64,000 bases of DNA, from NCBI RefSeq assembly GCF_014648435.1, contig NZ_BMRC01000035.1:1-64000 (forward strand), in the 5' to 3' direction. Within the stretch, counting starts at the first letter, position 1. The number at the start of each line of letters is the position of its first letter. Made by a program: the position numbers and the translations under genes. Of this stretch, positions 7,828 to 15,526 are shown in pieces. The stretch is from Nonomuraea spiralis (lineage in GTDB: Bacteria; Actinomycetota; Actinomycetes; Streptosporangiales; Streptosporangiaceae). Below the pieces are notes generated by a model. That model saw nothing but the letters and a program-made list of their open reading frames with translations, made no database searches and had not been told where the DNA came from.

Positions 7828-9021
7828 ATGACTTTGACCATGCTGACTTACACCCTCCTCACCGACCCGGCGCCTCTGGAGGCGTCACAGGCCGGGCGGT
7901 CCCTGTCCAAGGGAAAGGTGTATCTGGTCGTCACCAACAACCACAAGAATGTGGACTGGCTCAGGATCGAGGTAACGGTGCCCGCCGGCAACGGAGACGG
8001 CGACCTCACCCCTAATATCGGCGAGATCATGCCCAAGGGCACGTATACCCACACCCACCTGAACGACAAGGTGCTCAGTCCGCGGATCGTCCGGCCGGTG
8101 ACATTCCAGCGATGGCAGGACACCAACACCTTCCGGGCCACCCCTCCGGATGGTGCCGGCAACTTCTCCCCCGGCGACTACATGGTGCTGGCACTGGAGA
8201 ACATCACTGTCGCCGAGGCTGCCGGGCTGGCCGTGCTGCTGGTGGAGGAGATCAGACCAACGGGGATGGGGTTTGAATCCAGCTTCGCGTCGGTGCCGCT
8301 GATGAAGGCCGCCCCGAAGGAGATCCCGGCGCCGCGCGACTTCCGCCCGGACAAGGCCATGCTGGACGTCGGAGACCCCCTCACGCTGAGCTGGGAGGGG
8401 TCCGCCGACTTCGACTACAAGATCCGGTTCCCCGGCGGGGATGTGCCCATCCCCCCGGGCGCGCGTACCTGGTCCCCGGACGCCGCGCCGAAGCGGGCCA
8501 CCACCTACACCCTCGTCGCCGTTTCCCGCACCACGCCCCAGCAGGAACACTTCCTCACCACGACCGTTCAGGTGCGCCATCCCGCCCTGGAAACGCTCAC
8601 TGCCACTACCGGCATCGACACACCCTGGGTCCAGGGGACGACGGACGCGACCAAGGGGCGCGTCACCTTCACCGACGCAGGGGTGGCGATCTTCGACAAG
8701 TCTGCCGGTCAGGGGACCGTGACGGCCGGCAGGGCCAGCGTTCGCGGTGTGAACACCGAATGGGTGCAGGGGAGAAGCGCCGGCGACGGATGGATCACCT
8801 TCCCCGTAGAAGGGCTCAAAGTCCACCGGAAGGACGACAGTCACCTGACACATCTGGACGTCGGTTACGCGACCCACGACATCGTGAAAACCAGAATCGT
8901 GCGGGGACTGAATGACGATGACGGATGGATCAGCTTCCGCGCGGAGGGGCTGAACATCCGCCGGGGGCGTGGCACGGAACGGGGAACTCTGTTCGCCGCC
9001 AATACTGAACTGAAGGAATGA
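7828..9021 (+). CDS. Hypothetical cargo protein with C-terminal repeats
   Basis: A 397-residue protein I do not recognise. ATG 7828 is preceded by AAAAGGAG. The N-terminal 170 residues look like a beta-rich globular domain (KVYLVVTNNHKNVDWLRIEV, later a segment with SPGDYMVLALENITVAEAAG). A middle section (LTLSWEGSADFDYKIRFPGG, then TYTLVAVS) reads like an immunoglobulin-like beta domain. The last 120 residues hold three short repeats of the form WVQG...G.ITF..EGL.V (around TPWVQG, TEWVQG and TRIVRG). There is no signal peptide or membrane segment. It is the only intact gene between the tRNA-Thr copies, so it is probably cargo of the decayed element. A structural or adhesive role is possible but unproven. 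Confidence 0.7.
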   Translation: MTLTMLTYTLLTDPAPLEASQAGRSLSKGKVYLVVTNNHKNVDWLRIEVTVPAGNGDGDLTPNIGEIMPKGTYTHTHLNDKVLSPRIVRPVTFQRWQDTNTFRATPPDGAGNFSPGDYMVLALENITVAEAAGLAVLLVEEIRPTGMGFESSFASVPLMKAAPKEIPAPRDFRPDKAMLDVGDPLTLSWEGSADFDYKIRFPGGDVPIPPGARTWSPDAAPKRATTYTLVAVSRTTPQQEHFLTTTVQVRHPALETLTATTGIDTPWVQGTTDATKGRVTFTDAGVAIFDKSAGQGTVTAGRASVRGVNTEWVQGRSAGDGWITFPVEGLKVHRKDDSHLTHLDVGYATHDIVKTRIVRGLNDDDGWISFRAEGLNIRRGRGTERGTLFAANTELKE

Positions 9022-9143
9022 GCCCCAACGGGGTCCACTCATAGGGCATCAAGGAGTGGCGGCGCCGTGCGTCGCCACCCGGCCATAAGCCTGGGCCCAC
9101 CAGGCACGGCCTGGGAAGGGTCGGGTCGGCGAAGCCGCGGGGC

Positions 9144-9172
9144 CGGGGTTCGAATCCCCGAGGCGGCTCCCA
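9144..9172 (+). repeat. tRNA-Thr 3'-end copy (attachment-site-like)
   Basis: The T arm CGGGG-TTCGAAT-CCCCG is followed by AGGCGGC, T and CCCA, the exact shape of a tRNA 3' half. No 5' half or anticodon arm pairs with it upstream. The acceptor half is identical to the tRNA-Thr at 6820, while its T stem has two compensated pair changes. The rest of the gap 9022-9333 shows nothing else I can name. Confidence 0.75.
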
Positions 9173-9333
9173 GCTCGCGCCACTGCCGTCGAACGGATCT
9201 GAGTCCACCCGTCGGGCACCCACCCGTTGACCAAGGACATCGATGAACTGGTGGACGAGCTGCTTGGGGGGATCCGGGCGACCGATAACCGGTTGAGGGC
9301 GCGCCGTAGCCGTTTGTCGGCAACCTTGAAGGG

Positions 9334-11829
9334 GTGACGACTCCCCCTTCCTCATCTCCTCGCCCCTCTCCTCCGCATGGTCGTCTCCGCAGACGTCGAG
9401 TGGTGACGGTGATGGCGGTGGCCGTCTCGGTCACGATGTTGGCCGCCGGGCTGGTCGGGTTCTTCGCCGACCTGCTGTGGGCGTCCGCAGACGTGCTGGA
9501 CGCGTTGGACAAGCGGGCCAGCGTGATCAGCATGTTCGTCGGCATCGCCGGCCTGCTCGTTGCCGGAGCGGCCCTGCTGGCCCAGCTACGTCCCCCGGCT
9601 CCCACCTTGCCCCGTCTGCCTCCGACCCCCTTGGACGAAACGGCCGGGACGCAACCCCCGCTCGACGCCCGAACGACCGGTCTCGCAGGGGTGCCGGCGG
9701 TCGCGGGGCAATCCGCCCGGCAGGCCCTGCCATCGGTGTCCGACGTGCCTGCCGATGGCGTCATCGGCCTGCCTCGCCGGCAATCGATGGTGTTCGTCGG
9801 CCGCGGCGACGAGTTGGAGGCGCTGGGGCAGGCGTTGAAGGACAGACCCGGGGTGATCACCCAGGCGGTGATAGGACTGGGTGGCATCGGCAAGAGCGAG
9901 CTGGCCCTGCACTATGCCACCCGTCACCGCGACGCGTACCGGCTGGTGTGGTGGATCGACGCCGAAGGACCGGACAACATCCAGACGGGGCTGGCCGGGT
10001 TGTGCCGGGCCCTGTGCGCGGCGACTGCGGCGACCGCCGCCGCCCAAGTCCCCACCGAGGAGGCCGTCGCTTGGGCACTGGCGTGGCTGGGCGCGCACTC
10101 TGACTGGCTGGTGGTGTGGGACAACGTCGAAGACATCGAAGATGTACAGCCATATTTGGGCCGGCTGCACACCGGGCATGTCCTGATCACGAGTCGGCGC
10201 GACGTCGGCTGGCAGGAGGTGGCGACCGTGCTGACTTTGGGCATTCTGCCGCGGGCCGAGGCGGTCAGGCTGTTGTTGGAGATGATTGGCAGTCCGGCTG
10301 CGGAGGATGAGAGGCTCGCCGCGGAACTGGCCGAGGAACTGGGGGATCTGCCGCTGGCGCTCAAGCAGGCCGGTGCCTACATCGTCGCAAGCCCCGGCAT
10401 GGACCTGGCCCGTTACCTGCGCCTGCTGCACACCACCCCCCAGCGGGTCCTGGCCGCCGATTCCGGTCGGCGGCGGGACGCCGACCAGGTCGTCGCCCGC
10501 ACGTGGGCCGTGACCACTGCCCGGATCGCAGAGACCGATCCGCCGGCGATGCGGCTGCTGCGGCTGCTGGCCTGCTACGCGCCTGACCACCTGCCCTGCC
10601 AGGTGCTGTACGGATTGGCGGACACCGACGAGGTGGCCGTCGCCGAGGCGCTGGGGGTGCTGGCCTCGTACAGCATGATCAGCCGATCGGTGGACGGTCA
10701 GGAGCTGAGCATCCACCGGCTGGTCCAAGCCGTCACCTGGGCCGAACTGTCCGACGACGAGCGCGCCAGGGTTCGCGCCACCGCAGCCGGACTGCTGGAG
10801 GCGGCGTTGCCCGCCGATCCGGAGGCCATCTCCTCCTGGCCGCTCTACGCTCGCCTGCTGCCACATGCCCGCGCCGTCCTGGCCCCCGAGTCACCCGCCA
10901 TGGCCATCTTCATCGCCTACCTGACCGTCAACGGCGACTGGCACACCGCCCGGACCGTGCAACAGCAGCGCGTGACCGCTTTGCAGGACGAACTGGGCCT
11001 CGAACACCTGGACACCTTGACCGCCCGCACCAGGCTCGCCTTTTTCACCGCATGGGGAGGTGAACCGGCAGCGGCACGGGACCAGATCACAGCGCTGCTG
11101 CCGGTGATGGAACGAGCGTTGGGCCCGGAGCACCCGGACACGTTGAAAACCCGCGATGACCTCGCTCGCTGGACGGGGAGGGCGGGAGACACGGTCACGG
11201 CACGGGACCAGATCACAGCGCTGGTGCCGGTGATGGAACGAACGCTGGGCCCGGAGCACCCGGACACGTTGAGGGCCCGTGCCAACCTCGCCCACTGGAC
11301 GGGGACGGCGGGGGACGCGGCTGCGGCGCGAGACCAGTTCGCCGTCCTGGCGTCGGTACGCGAGCAGGTCTTGGGCCCGGAGCACCCCGCCACGGTGGCC
11401 GATCACGGCGATCTCGCCTATTGGACCGGGGAAGCAGGGGATGCGACCGCGGCAAGGGAGCAACTCACGACCCTGCTCCCCGTGCTGGACCGGGTACGGG
11501 GTCCTGAGCACCCGTACACGTTGATCTACCGGGGTTTCCTGGCTGACTTCACAGGAGAGGCGGGGGACGCGGTCGTCGCACGAGATCAGCTCGCGGCGCT
11601 GCTTCCGGTGCGTGAGCGGGTCTCCGGCGTGGAGCACCCCGCCACCCTGACCGTTCGCAGCGATCTCGCCCACTGGACAGGGGTGGCGGGGGATTCCGGC
11701 GCGGCACGCGACCAGCTCGCGGTGCTGCTTCCGGTGCTGAACCGCGTGTTGGGCCCCGAGCACTTGGACACCGTGAAGGCCCGCACCAGATTCGCCTCCT
11801 GGACGGGCAAGGCCGAAGAACATTCCTGA
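9334..11829 (+). CDS. Membrane-anchored STAND (NB-ARC) ATPase with TPR array
   Basis: An 831-residue signal-transduction ATPase. Two membrane helices lie at about residues 24-48 and 63-85. After a proline-rich linker comes an NB-ARC module with P-loop GLGGIGKSEL (181-190), Walker B-like WLVVWDNVED and LITSRRD. A winged-helix-like section (SIHRLVQAVTW) follows. The C-terminal 280 residues are seven 42-residue tetratricopeptide repeats, each with LGPEHPDTL..R..LA.WTG.AGD, encoded by 126-bp tandem DNA repeats. Such proteins oligomerise when the repeat sensor binds a trigger. Here the membrane hairpin is the only candidate effector, as no enzymatic domain is fused. GTG 9334 has AAGGGG directly before it. 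A defence or stress-switch role is inference. Confidence 0.85.
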   Translation: MTTPPSSSPRPSPPHGRLRRRRVVTVMAVAVSVTMLAAGLVGFFADLLWASADVLDALDKRASVISMFVGIAGLLVAGAALLAQLRPPAPTLPRLPPTPLDETAGTQPPLDARTTGLAGVPAVAGQSARQALPSVSDVPADGVIGLPRRQSMVFVGRGDELEALGQALKDRPGVITQAVIGLGGIGKSELALHYATRHRDAYRLVWWIDAEGPDNIQTGLAGLCRALCAATAATAAAQVPTEEAVAWALAWLGAHSDWLVVWDNVEDIEDVQPYLGRLHTGHVLITSRRDVGWQEVATVLTLGILPRAEAVRLLLEMIGSPAAEDERLAAELAEELGDLPLALKQAGAYIVASPGMDLARYLRLLHTTPQRVLAADSGRRRDADQVVARTWAVTTARIAETDPPAMRLLRLLACYAPDHLPCQVLYGLADTDEVAVAEALGVLASYSMISRSVDGQELSIHRLVQAVTWAELSDDERARVRATAAGLLEAALPADPEAISSWPLYARLLPHARAVLAPESPAMAIFIAYLTVNGDWHTARTVQQQRVTALQDELGLEHLDTLTARTRLAFFTAWGGEPAAARDQITALLPVMERALGPEHPDTLKTRDDLARWTGRAGDTVTARDQITALVPVMERTLGPEHPDTLRARANLAHWTGTAGDAAAARDQFAVLASVREQVLGPEHPATVADHGDLAYWTGEAGDATAAREQLTTLLPVLDRVRGPEHPYTLIYRGFLADFTGEAGDAVVARDQLAALLPVRERVSGVEHPATLTVRSDLAHWTGVAGDSGAARDQLAVLLPVLNRVLGPEHLDTVKARTRFASWTGKAEEHS

Positions 11830-11908
11830 AGCATCAGGCCCTTCGAGGCGCCGAACAGGCCGCGTACTGTTCGTCCAGCGACCGCGTCGCCCGAGCGTGC
11901 TGCCAGGG

Positions 11909-12553
11909 TCAGTTCGAGCGCTCGACGCAGATCTGGTCCAGGATGTCGACGCCGTCGGGGATCTGCTTGAGCGCCTTGTAGGGGATGGCCGTCGCGGCGG
12001 CGCGGAGTGACTTCGCGGCGTTCGGCGTCGCGCTGACCACAAGGATCTGGAACACCTTGTGGGCGTCTCCCGCCGCACCTATGGACGGGATCTTGATGGT
12101 CCAGTTGCCGTTCGGGCTCTGGGGATTCGCCACCGAGCCGGCGTACAGGCTGTTGTCGGAGGGCTGGGTGATCTCCCAGAGAACCGAGCCGTAGGCCATC
12201 TTCGCGGTTCCCGAGAAGGCGAACTCCTTGCCCTTCTTCACTGTGGCGCAGGCGCCGTCTTTGATCAGCGGTTGGGTGATGGCCGCCGTACTGATGTTCC
12301 GGTCTTCCCGTTCGTTGGCCATGCGGGCCTCGTTGGCTGACCATATGGCGGAGCCCGCGCTGATGATGGTGCACACCAGGATCAAGGCCATGTTCAACGA
12401 CGTGAACCTGCCGGTCGCCTGATTCTGCCCCTCTCCGGCGCGTGACGGATCCGGGTCGCCGGCAGCACGATCGAATCCGGCCCACGTCCTCAAACGGCGC
12501 ATCAATCGGACGGTTCGCTGCCGGGCGTCAGCCGGTGATTTCGTCCCTGCCAT
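11909..12553 (-). CDS. Single-pass membrane protein, function unknown
   Basis: A 214-residue protein. A basic cytoplasmic N terminus (about 50 residues) is followed by one membrane helix (LNMALILVCTIISAGSAIW, about 53-71) and a 140-residue external domain. The external part contains GNWTIKIPSIGAAGDAHKVF and two cysteines (TVKKGK is preceded by ACA, and QICVERSN ends the chain) that could form a disulphide. I recognise no family. It is convergent with the STAND gene 79 bases away, which suggests separate transcription. ATG 12553 begins MAGTKS. Its role is unknown; an extracytoplasmic sensor or partner of the STAND protein is only a guess. Confidence 0.65.
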   Translation of the reverse strand: MAGTKSPADARQRTVRLMRRLRTWAGFDRAAGDPDPSRAGEGQNQATGRFTSLNMALILVCTIISAGSAIWSANEARMANEREDRNISTAAITQPLIKDGACATVKKGKEFAFSGTAKMAYGSVLWEITQPSDNSLYAGSVANPQSPNGNWTIKIPSIGAAGDAHKVFQILVVSATPNAAKSLRAAATAIPYKALKQIPDGVDILDQICVERSN

Positions 12554-12741
12554 ATTGGCCCCCTACAGGTACACAATCGGCTGCTTTCGAAATGGTCTTC
12601 GTGCAGTCGCATTACGGTCTTTGCTCTCAGCATGGTTCGGGGCGTTCGTCACGAACGATAAGGCCGACATCATGCCGTGCGCGATCCCCATTGCGCAGCG
12701 GGTGGCCGATTTACGCAAGCAGTTGGGCGCCTATGTGCCGG

Positions 12742-13743
12742 TTATCTGGCCGACCGCAGAGTTTCGAAGGGGTGGACTCCGTACTTCTTGCTGTAGGCGG
12801 TGGCGAATCTCCCCATATGGGTGAAACCCCAGCGATGCGCTACTTCGGTGACGCTGGTGCGGGACGGCTCTGACGCGACAAGATCCGCGTGTACGCGTTC
12901 CAGGCGCAGGTCTCGCAGGTAGGCCATCGGTGACACGTCGACGTGCGTGTGGAATGCCACTTGGAGCGTACGGATGCTGACGCCCGCGATTTCGGCGAGC
13001 CCTGCGGCGGTGAACGGAGTCTCCGGTGAGGCCCGCATCGCTTCGATGGCCCGTTTGAGCGCCGGAGGCCGGCACGGTGATCGAGGGCTGAGCAGTTCCT
13101 CCCGGTAGCGGTGATCTGCCGATGCCAGCAAGTGGGTGAGCATGCTGTGCCAGAGCGGGGCGCTGATGATCTCCTGCCTCGTCAGGGGATCCTTGTGCCC
13201 GATCTGCCCGGCGAGCATGGACGCCAGGTCCCGCAGAACTCGCCCGTAGCCGTGGGTCAGGTCCATCGAGGGGGCGAGATCGATCGGTGAGCGAATGGGC
13301 CTTTGCAGGAGGCGCTCCAGTTCCGCCTCCAGTGCGGCACGTCTGATCTTGATGCACAGGATGCGGCTGCGTGCGCTCCAGCGGCTCAGTTGCACATCCC
13401 CGGTCGGCCCGTACAACACGGCCCGGTTGGGGGTTGCCGTGATCTCATTTCCCAAATTCCGGGAGCTCAGGTAACCCGACAGCGGAATGTTGATGTGATA
13501 GAAATCGCGCAGCTCGGCGAAGTCCATCTTGATGTCCGCGTCGAACCGACAGTCTCCGATCAGGATCGGCCCGAGCTGCATGGCGTCTATCGACATCCTG
13601 AATTGATCGGCTCCGCGAAGAATATCCATGCGAAGCGGATAGTACGTCTGGGTGCCCTGCTCGCTGGCCTCGTCAGGGTCGAGGGTGCGAGTGCTGAATC
13701 GCCAAGGCAGCGATGGGACTGCCGGGGCATCCGAGTTCGCCAT
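12742..13743 (-). CDS. AraC-family transcriptional regulator
   Basis: A 333-residue regulator. The N-terminal 200 residues match the AraC-binding-like ligand domain found with such regulators (DFYHINIPLSGYLSSRNLGN, then RAVLYGPTGDVQLSRWSAR). The C-terminal 100 residues hold the double helix-turn-helix: first helix pair around GLAEIAGVSIRTLQVAFHTH, second around VTEVAHRWGFTHMGRFATAY with the closing YGVHPFETLR signature. It is transcribed away from 13744-14050. No obvious target operon adjoins it, since the lectin-like gene lies across the divergent gap. The effector is unknown. Confidence 0.88.
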   Translation of the reverse strand: MANSDAPAVPSLPWRFSTRTLDPDEASEQGTQTYYPLRMDILRGADQFRMSIDAMQLGPILIGDCRFDADIKMDFAELRDFYHINIPLSGYLSSRNLGNEITATPNRAVLYGPTGDVQLSRWSARSRILCIKIRRAALEAELERLLQRPIRSPIDLAPSMDLTHGYGRVLRDLASMLAGQIGHKDPLTRQEIISAPLWHSMLTHLLASADHRYREELLSPRSPCRPPALKRAIEAMRASPETPFTAAGLAEIAGVSIRTLQVAFHTHVDVSPMAYLRDLRLERVHADLVASEPSRTSVTEVAHRWGFTHMGRFATAYSKKYGVHPFETLRSAR

Positions 13744-14050
13744 GCTGCCGCCATGACACTAGGGCCACTGATCAATTCAAAATGCTAACATGTGCGCCGC
13801 ATTCGCACTCTTCGATGTGAGGACGAAAAGGTCACTGTGCTCGGAGATGTGCATGTGCGGATCGTCGGTCGGTGGCGGCGGCGCGATCAGTCCATGGGCA
13901 TGTACGCCCACACCCGCATCCCGGTCGGCTGCCATGGCGTACGGGCGTGCTTTTCCGAGGGGTAGGCGACTGTATACGGAAGGTGATTGATCGACCACGG
14001 TGAGTTGCGACATGGTGCTCTAGCCCCGATCATCTCACCCGGAGGGTCCC
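13744..14050. other. Divergent intergenic region, no gene
   Basis: This 307-base gap is more AT-rich near 13770-13800, next to the AraC start, and probably holds the promoters of the AraC gene and of the lectin-like gene. CGGAGGG sits just before the start at 14051. Short open frames here have no ribosome site and no recognisable product. Confidence 0.45.
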
Positions 14051-14560
14051 ATGCTGCTTGTTCACCGCCTTCTGTCCGGAGCCGTCCTCGTCGCCACCGT
14101 CAGCGCGGGGCTCGCGCTGCCTGCCGCGGCCTCCGCGCCGCGTCCGATGTGCCTCGACGTCACCAACAACCGCGGCAACGGCATCGACCTCTACCAGTGG
14201 GAGTGCCAGAGCAACAACGACAACCAGAAGTTCGTGATCGACGCGGGTCAGATCAAGATCAAGGACACGCTCGGGTCGGCGCGGCCGATGTGTGTGGACG
14301 TCACGAACGATCGGGGCAACGGCGTCAGGATTTATCAGTGGGAATGCCAGAGCAACAACGACAACCAGAGGTTCGTGATCGACGCGGGTCAGATCAAGAT
14401 CAAGGACACGCTCGGGTCGGCGCGGCCGATGTGTGTGGACGTCACGAACAATCGGGGCAACGGGGTCAAGATTTATCAGTGGGAGTGCCAGGGCGGTAAC
14501 AACAACCAGAAGTTCGTGATCGACGCCGGGCAGATCAAGATCAAGGACACTCTGGTCTGA
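14051..14560 (+). CDS. Secreted ricin-type lectin-like repeat protein
   Basis: A 169-residue exported protein. A signal peptide (residues 1-30, ending near LPAAASA) leads into three 47-residue repeats with almost no linker. Each carries RPMC.DVTN.RGNG, IYQWEC and NQKFVIDAGQIKIKDTL. The QWEC and N.NQ.F pattern matches the subdomains of a ricin-B beta-trefoil (CBM13), and three copies make exactly one trefoil, so it should bind a carbohydrate. Two cysteines per repeat fit the usual disulphide. There is no catalytic domain. ATG 14051 has CGGAGGG seven bases upstream. The copies are so alike that recent internal duplication or gene conversion is likely. Confidence 0.85.
   Translation: MLLVHRLLSGAVLVATVSAGLALPAAASAPRPMCLDVTNNRGNGIDLYQWECQSNNDNQKFVIDAGQIKIKDTLGSARPMCVDVTNDRGNGVRIYQWECQSNNDNQRFVIDAGQIKIKDTLGSARPMCVDVTNNRGNGVKIYQWECQGGNNNQKFVIDAGQIKIKDTLV
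14141..14557 (+). repeat. 141-bp tandem repeat, three copies
   Basis: The units start at 14141, 14282 and 14423, exactly 141 bases apart, in frame with the lectin-like gene. Copies two and three differ at very few positions. The third copy lacks the final two codons. Confidence 0.92.
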
Positions 14561-14576
14561 GCAAAGAGGGTCGGTG

Positions 14577-14614
14577 ACGGGGGCCGGGTCCGAGGTGTCG
14601 GGCCCGGCCCCCGT
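14577..14614. terminator. Bidirectional terminator hairpin
   Basis: A 16-base arm ACGGGGGCCGGGTCCG pairs with CGGGCCCGGCCCCCGT (one G-U type mismatch) around a six-base loop. It lies between the end of the lectin-like gene and the end of the convergent hydrolase gene, so it can serve both. Confidence 0.8.
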
Positions 14615-14648
14615 TCGTGTCTCCAGGATCCAGGTCCGGTGGGGTGGG

Positions 14649-15422
14649 TCAGGGGGTGAAGTCGTGGATCAGTTCGATGAAGTCGGCCGGGCGTTCGGAG
14701 CCGGAGACGTGGCCGGTGTCCAGCTCGACGTACGTGCTGCCGGGGATGGCGGCGTGGATCGCGCGGGCGTTCTCCACCGGGACCAGCGCGTCGCGGGTGG
14801 CGCCGACGACCAGCGTGGGGGCCTGGACGCGGGGCAGCAGGTGGCGGATGTCCACGCGGCGGTCGAGGTCGATCTGGCGCAGGCGGTTGGGGTTCGGCTG
14901 GAAGTACGTGCCGAGTTGCTCAAGCTCGTCCGGGGTGAGGGAGTTGAGGTGGCGGCGGCTGAAGCCGGTCAGCATGGCGAAGCGGGCGAACGCGTCCGGG
15001 GTCCGCGCCAGGCTCAGCCAGACGTCCAGGGCGGTGCGCAGGTAGGCGTCCTCGCCGTCGGCCCAGCCTGAGATGGGGATCAGGCGGCGGACCAGTTCGG
15101 GGCGGGTGGCGGCGAGCGACAACACGACCACCGCGCCCAGAGAGAAGCCCACCAGGTCCACCGGCGCCTTCCCGGAGTCCTCGATGACGGCCGCGAGCTG
15201 CCGGGTCAGGTCCTCGATGGTCAGCGGGCCGCCGTCGTCCTCGGCCAGGTCGCTGCCGCCGAGGTCGGGCAGGATCACGGTGTTGCGGCCGGTGAAGTGC
15301 CCGGTCGTGTCGTCCCAGGTCGTGGATCCCGGTCCGGTGCCGTGCACGAGCACCAGGCCGGGGCCGTCGCCGGCGGTTCGGTAGGCGACGCGGGTTCCGG
15401 AGACGGTGAGGTGTCGTGTCAT
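14649..15422 (-). CDS. Alpha/beta hydrolase
   Basis: A 257-residue cytoplasmic alpha/beta-fold hydrolase. HGTGPGSTTWDD supplies the oxyanion loop after strand 3, VGFSLGAVV is the nucleophile elbow (Ser about 102), GATRDALVPVENAR carries the acidic residue and DTGHVSGSERP the catalytic His near the C terminus. The substrate is unknown. ATG 15422 (MTRHLTVSG) begins at the family start. It is divergent from an MmyB-type regulator with a perfect inverted repeat between the two, a pairing in which such regulators commonly control the neighbouring oxidoreductase or hydrolase. That makes it the probable target gene. Confidence 0.85.
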   Translation of the reverse strand: MTRHLTVSGTRVAYRTAGDGPGLVLVHGTGPGSTTWDDTTGHFTGRNTVILPDLGGSDLAEDDGGPLTIEDLTRQLAAVIEDSGKAPVDLVGFSLGAVVVLSLAATRPELVRRLIPISGWADGEDAYLRTALDVWLSLARTPDAFARFAMLTGFSRRHLNSLTPDELEQLGTYFQPNPNRLRQIDLDRRVDIRHLLPRVQAPTLVVGATRDALVPVENARAIHAAIPGSTYVELDTGHVSGSERPADFIELIHDFTP

Positions 15423-15472
15423 GAGCGTCACCGTGCCAGGCCGGGTGGCTGATGAGGAGCGGACCGGATTCC

Positions 15473-15491
15473 CTAGGACAAGCAGTCCTAG
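15473..15491. promoter_or_regulatory. Perfect inverted repeat, probable MmyB-type operator
   Basis: CTAGGAC-AAGCA-GTCCTAG is a perfect 7-bp inverted repeat with a five-base spacer. It lies in the 104-base gap between the divergent hydrolase and regulator genes, 36 bases before the regulator start. The position fits an operator used for both promoters. Confidence 0.65.
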
Positions 15492-15526
15492 AGTGCGAAA
15501 TTTCGGGATATTGCAGTATGGGGGCC

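Larger units (their letters stand above)
6897..9172. mobile_element. Remnant of an integrative element at tRNA-Thr
   Basis: The stretch is bounded on the left by an intact tRNA-Thr followed by the dead integrase. On the right is a tRNA 3'-end copy (9144-9172) with the same acceptor half AGGCGGC-T. One cargo gene (7828-9021) lies between. The right copy is not identical to the left one, so either it descends from a related tRNA-Thr or it has drifted. With a dead integrase the element should be immobile. That it integrated here is inference from geometry. Confidence 0.6.

Noticed and set aside
9100..9172. A complete second tRNA gene
   Set aside because: Only the T arm and the 3' acceptor half can be drawn; no D arm, anticodon arm or 5' acceptor pairs with it.
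13777..14013. A 78-codon minus-strand frame in the AraC/lectin gap
   Set aside because: No ribosome site, no family, and it fills a region that should hold two divergent promoters.
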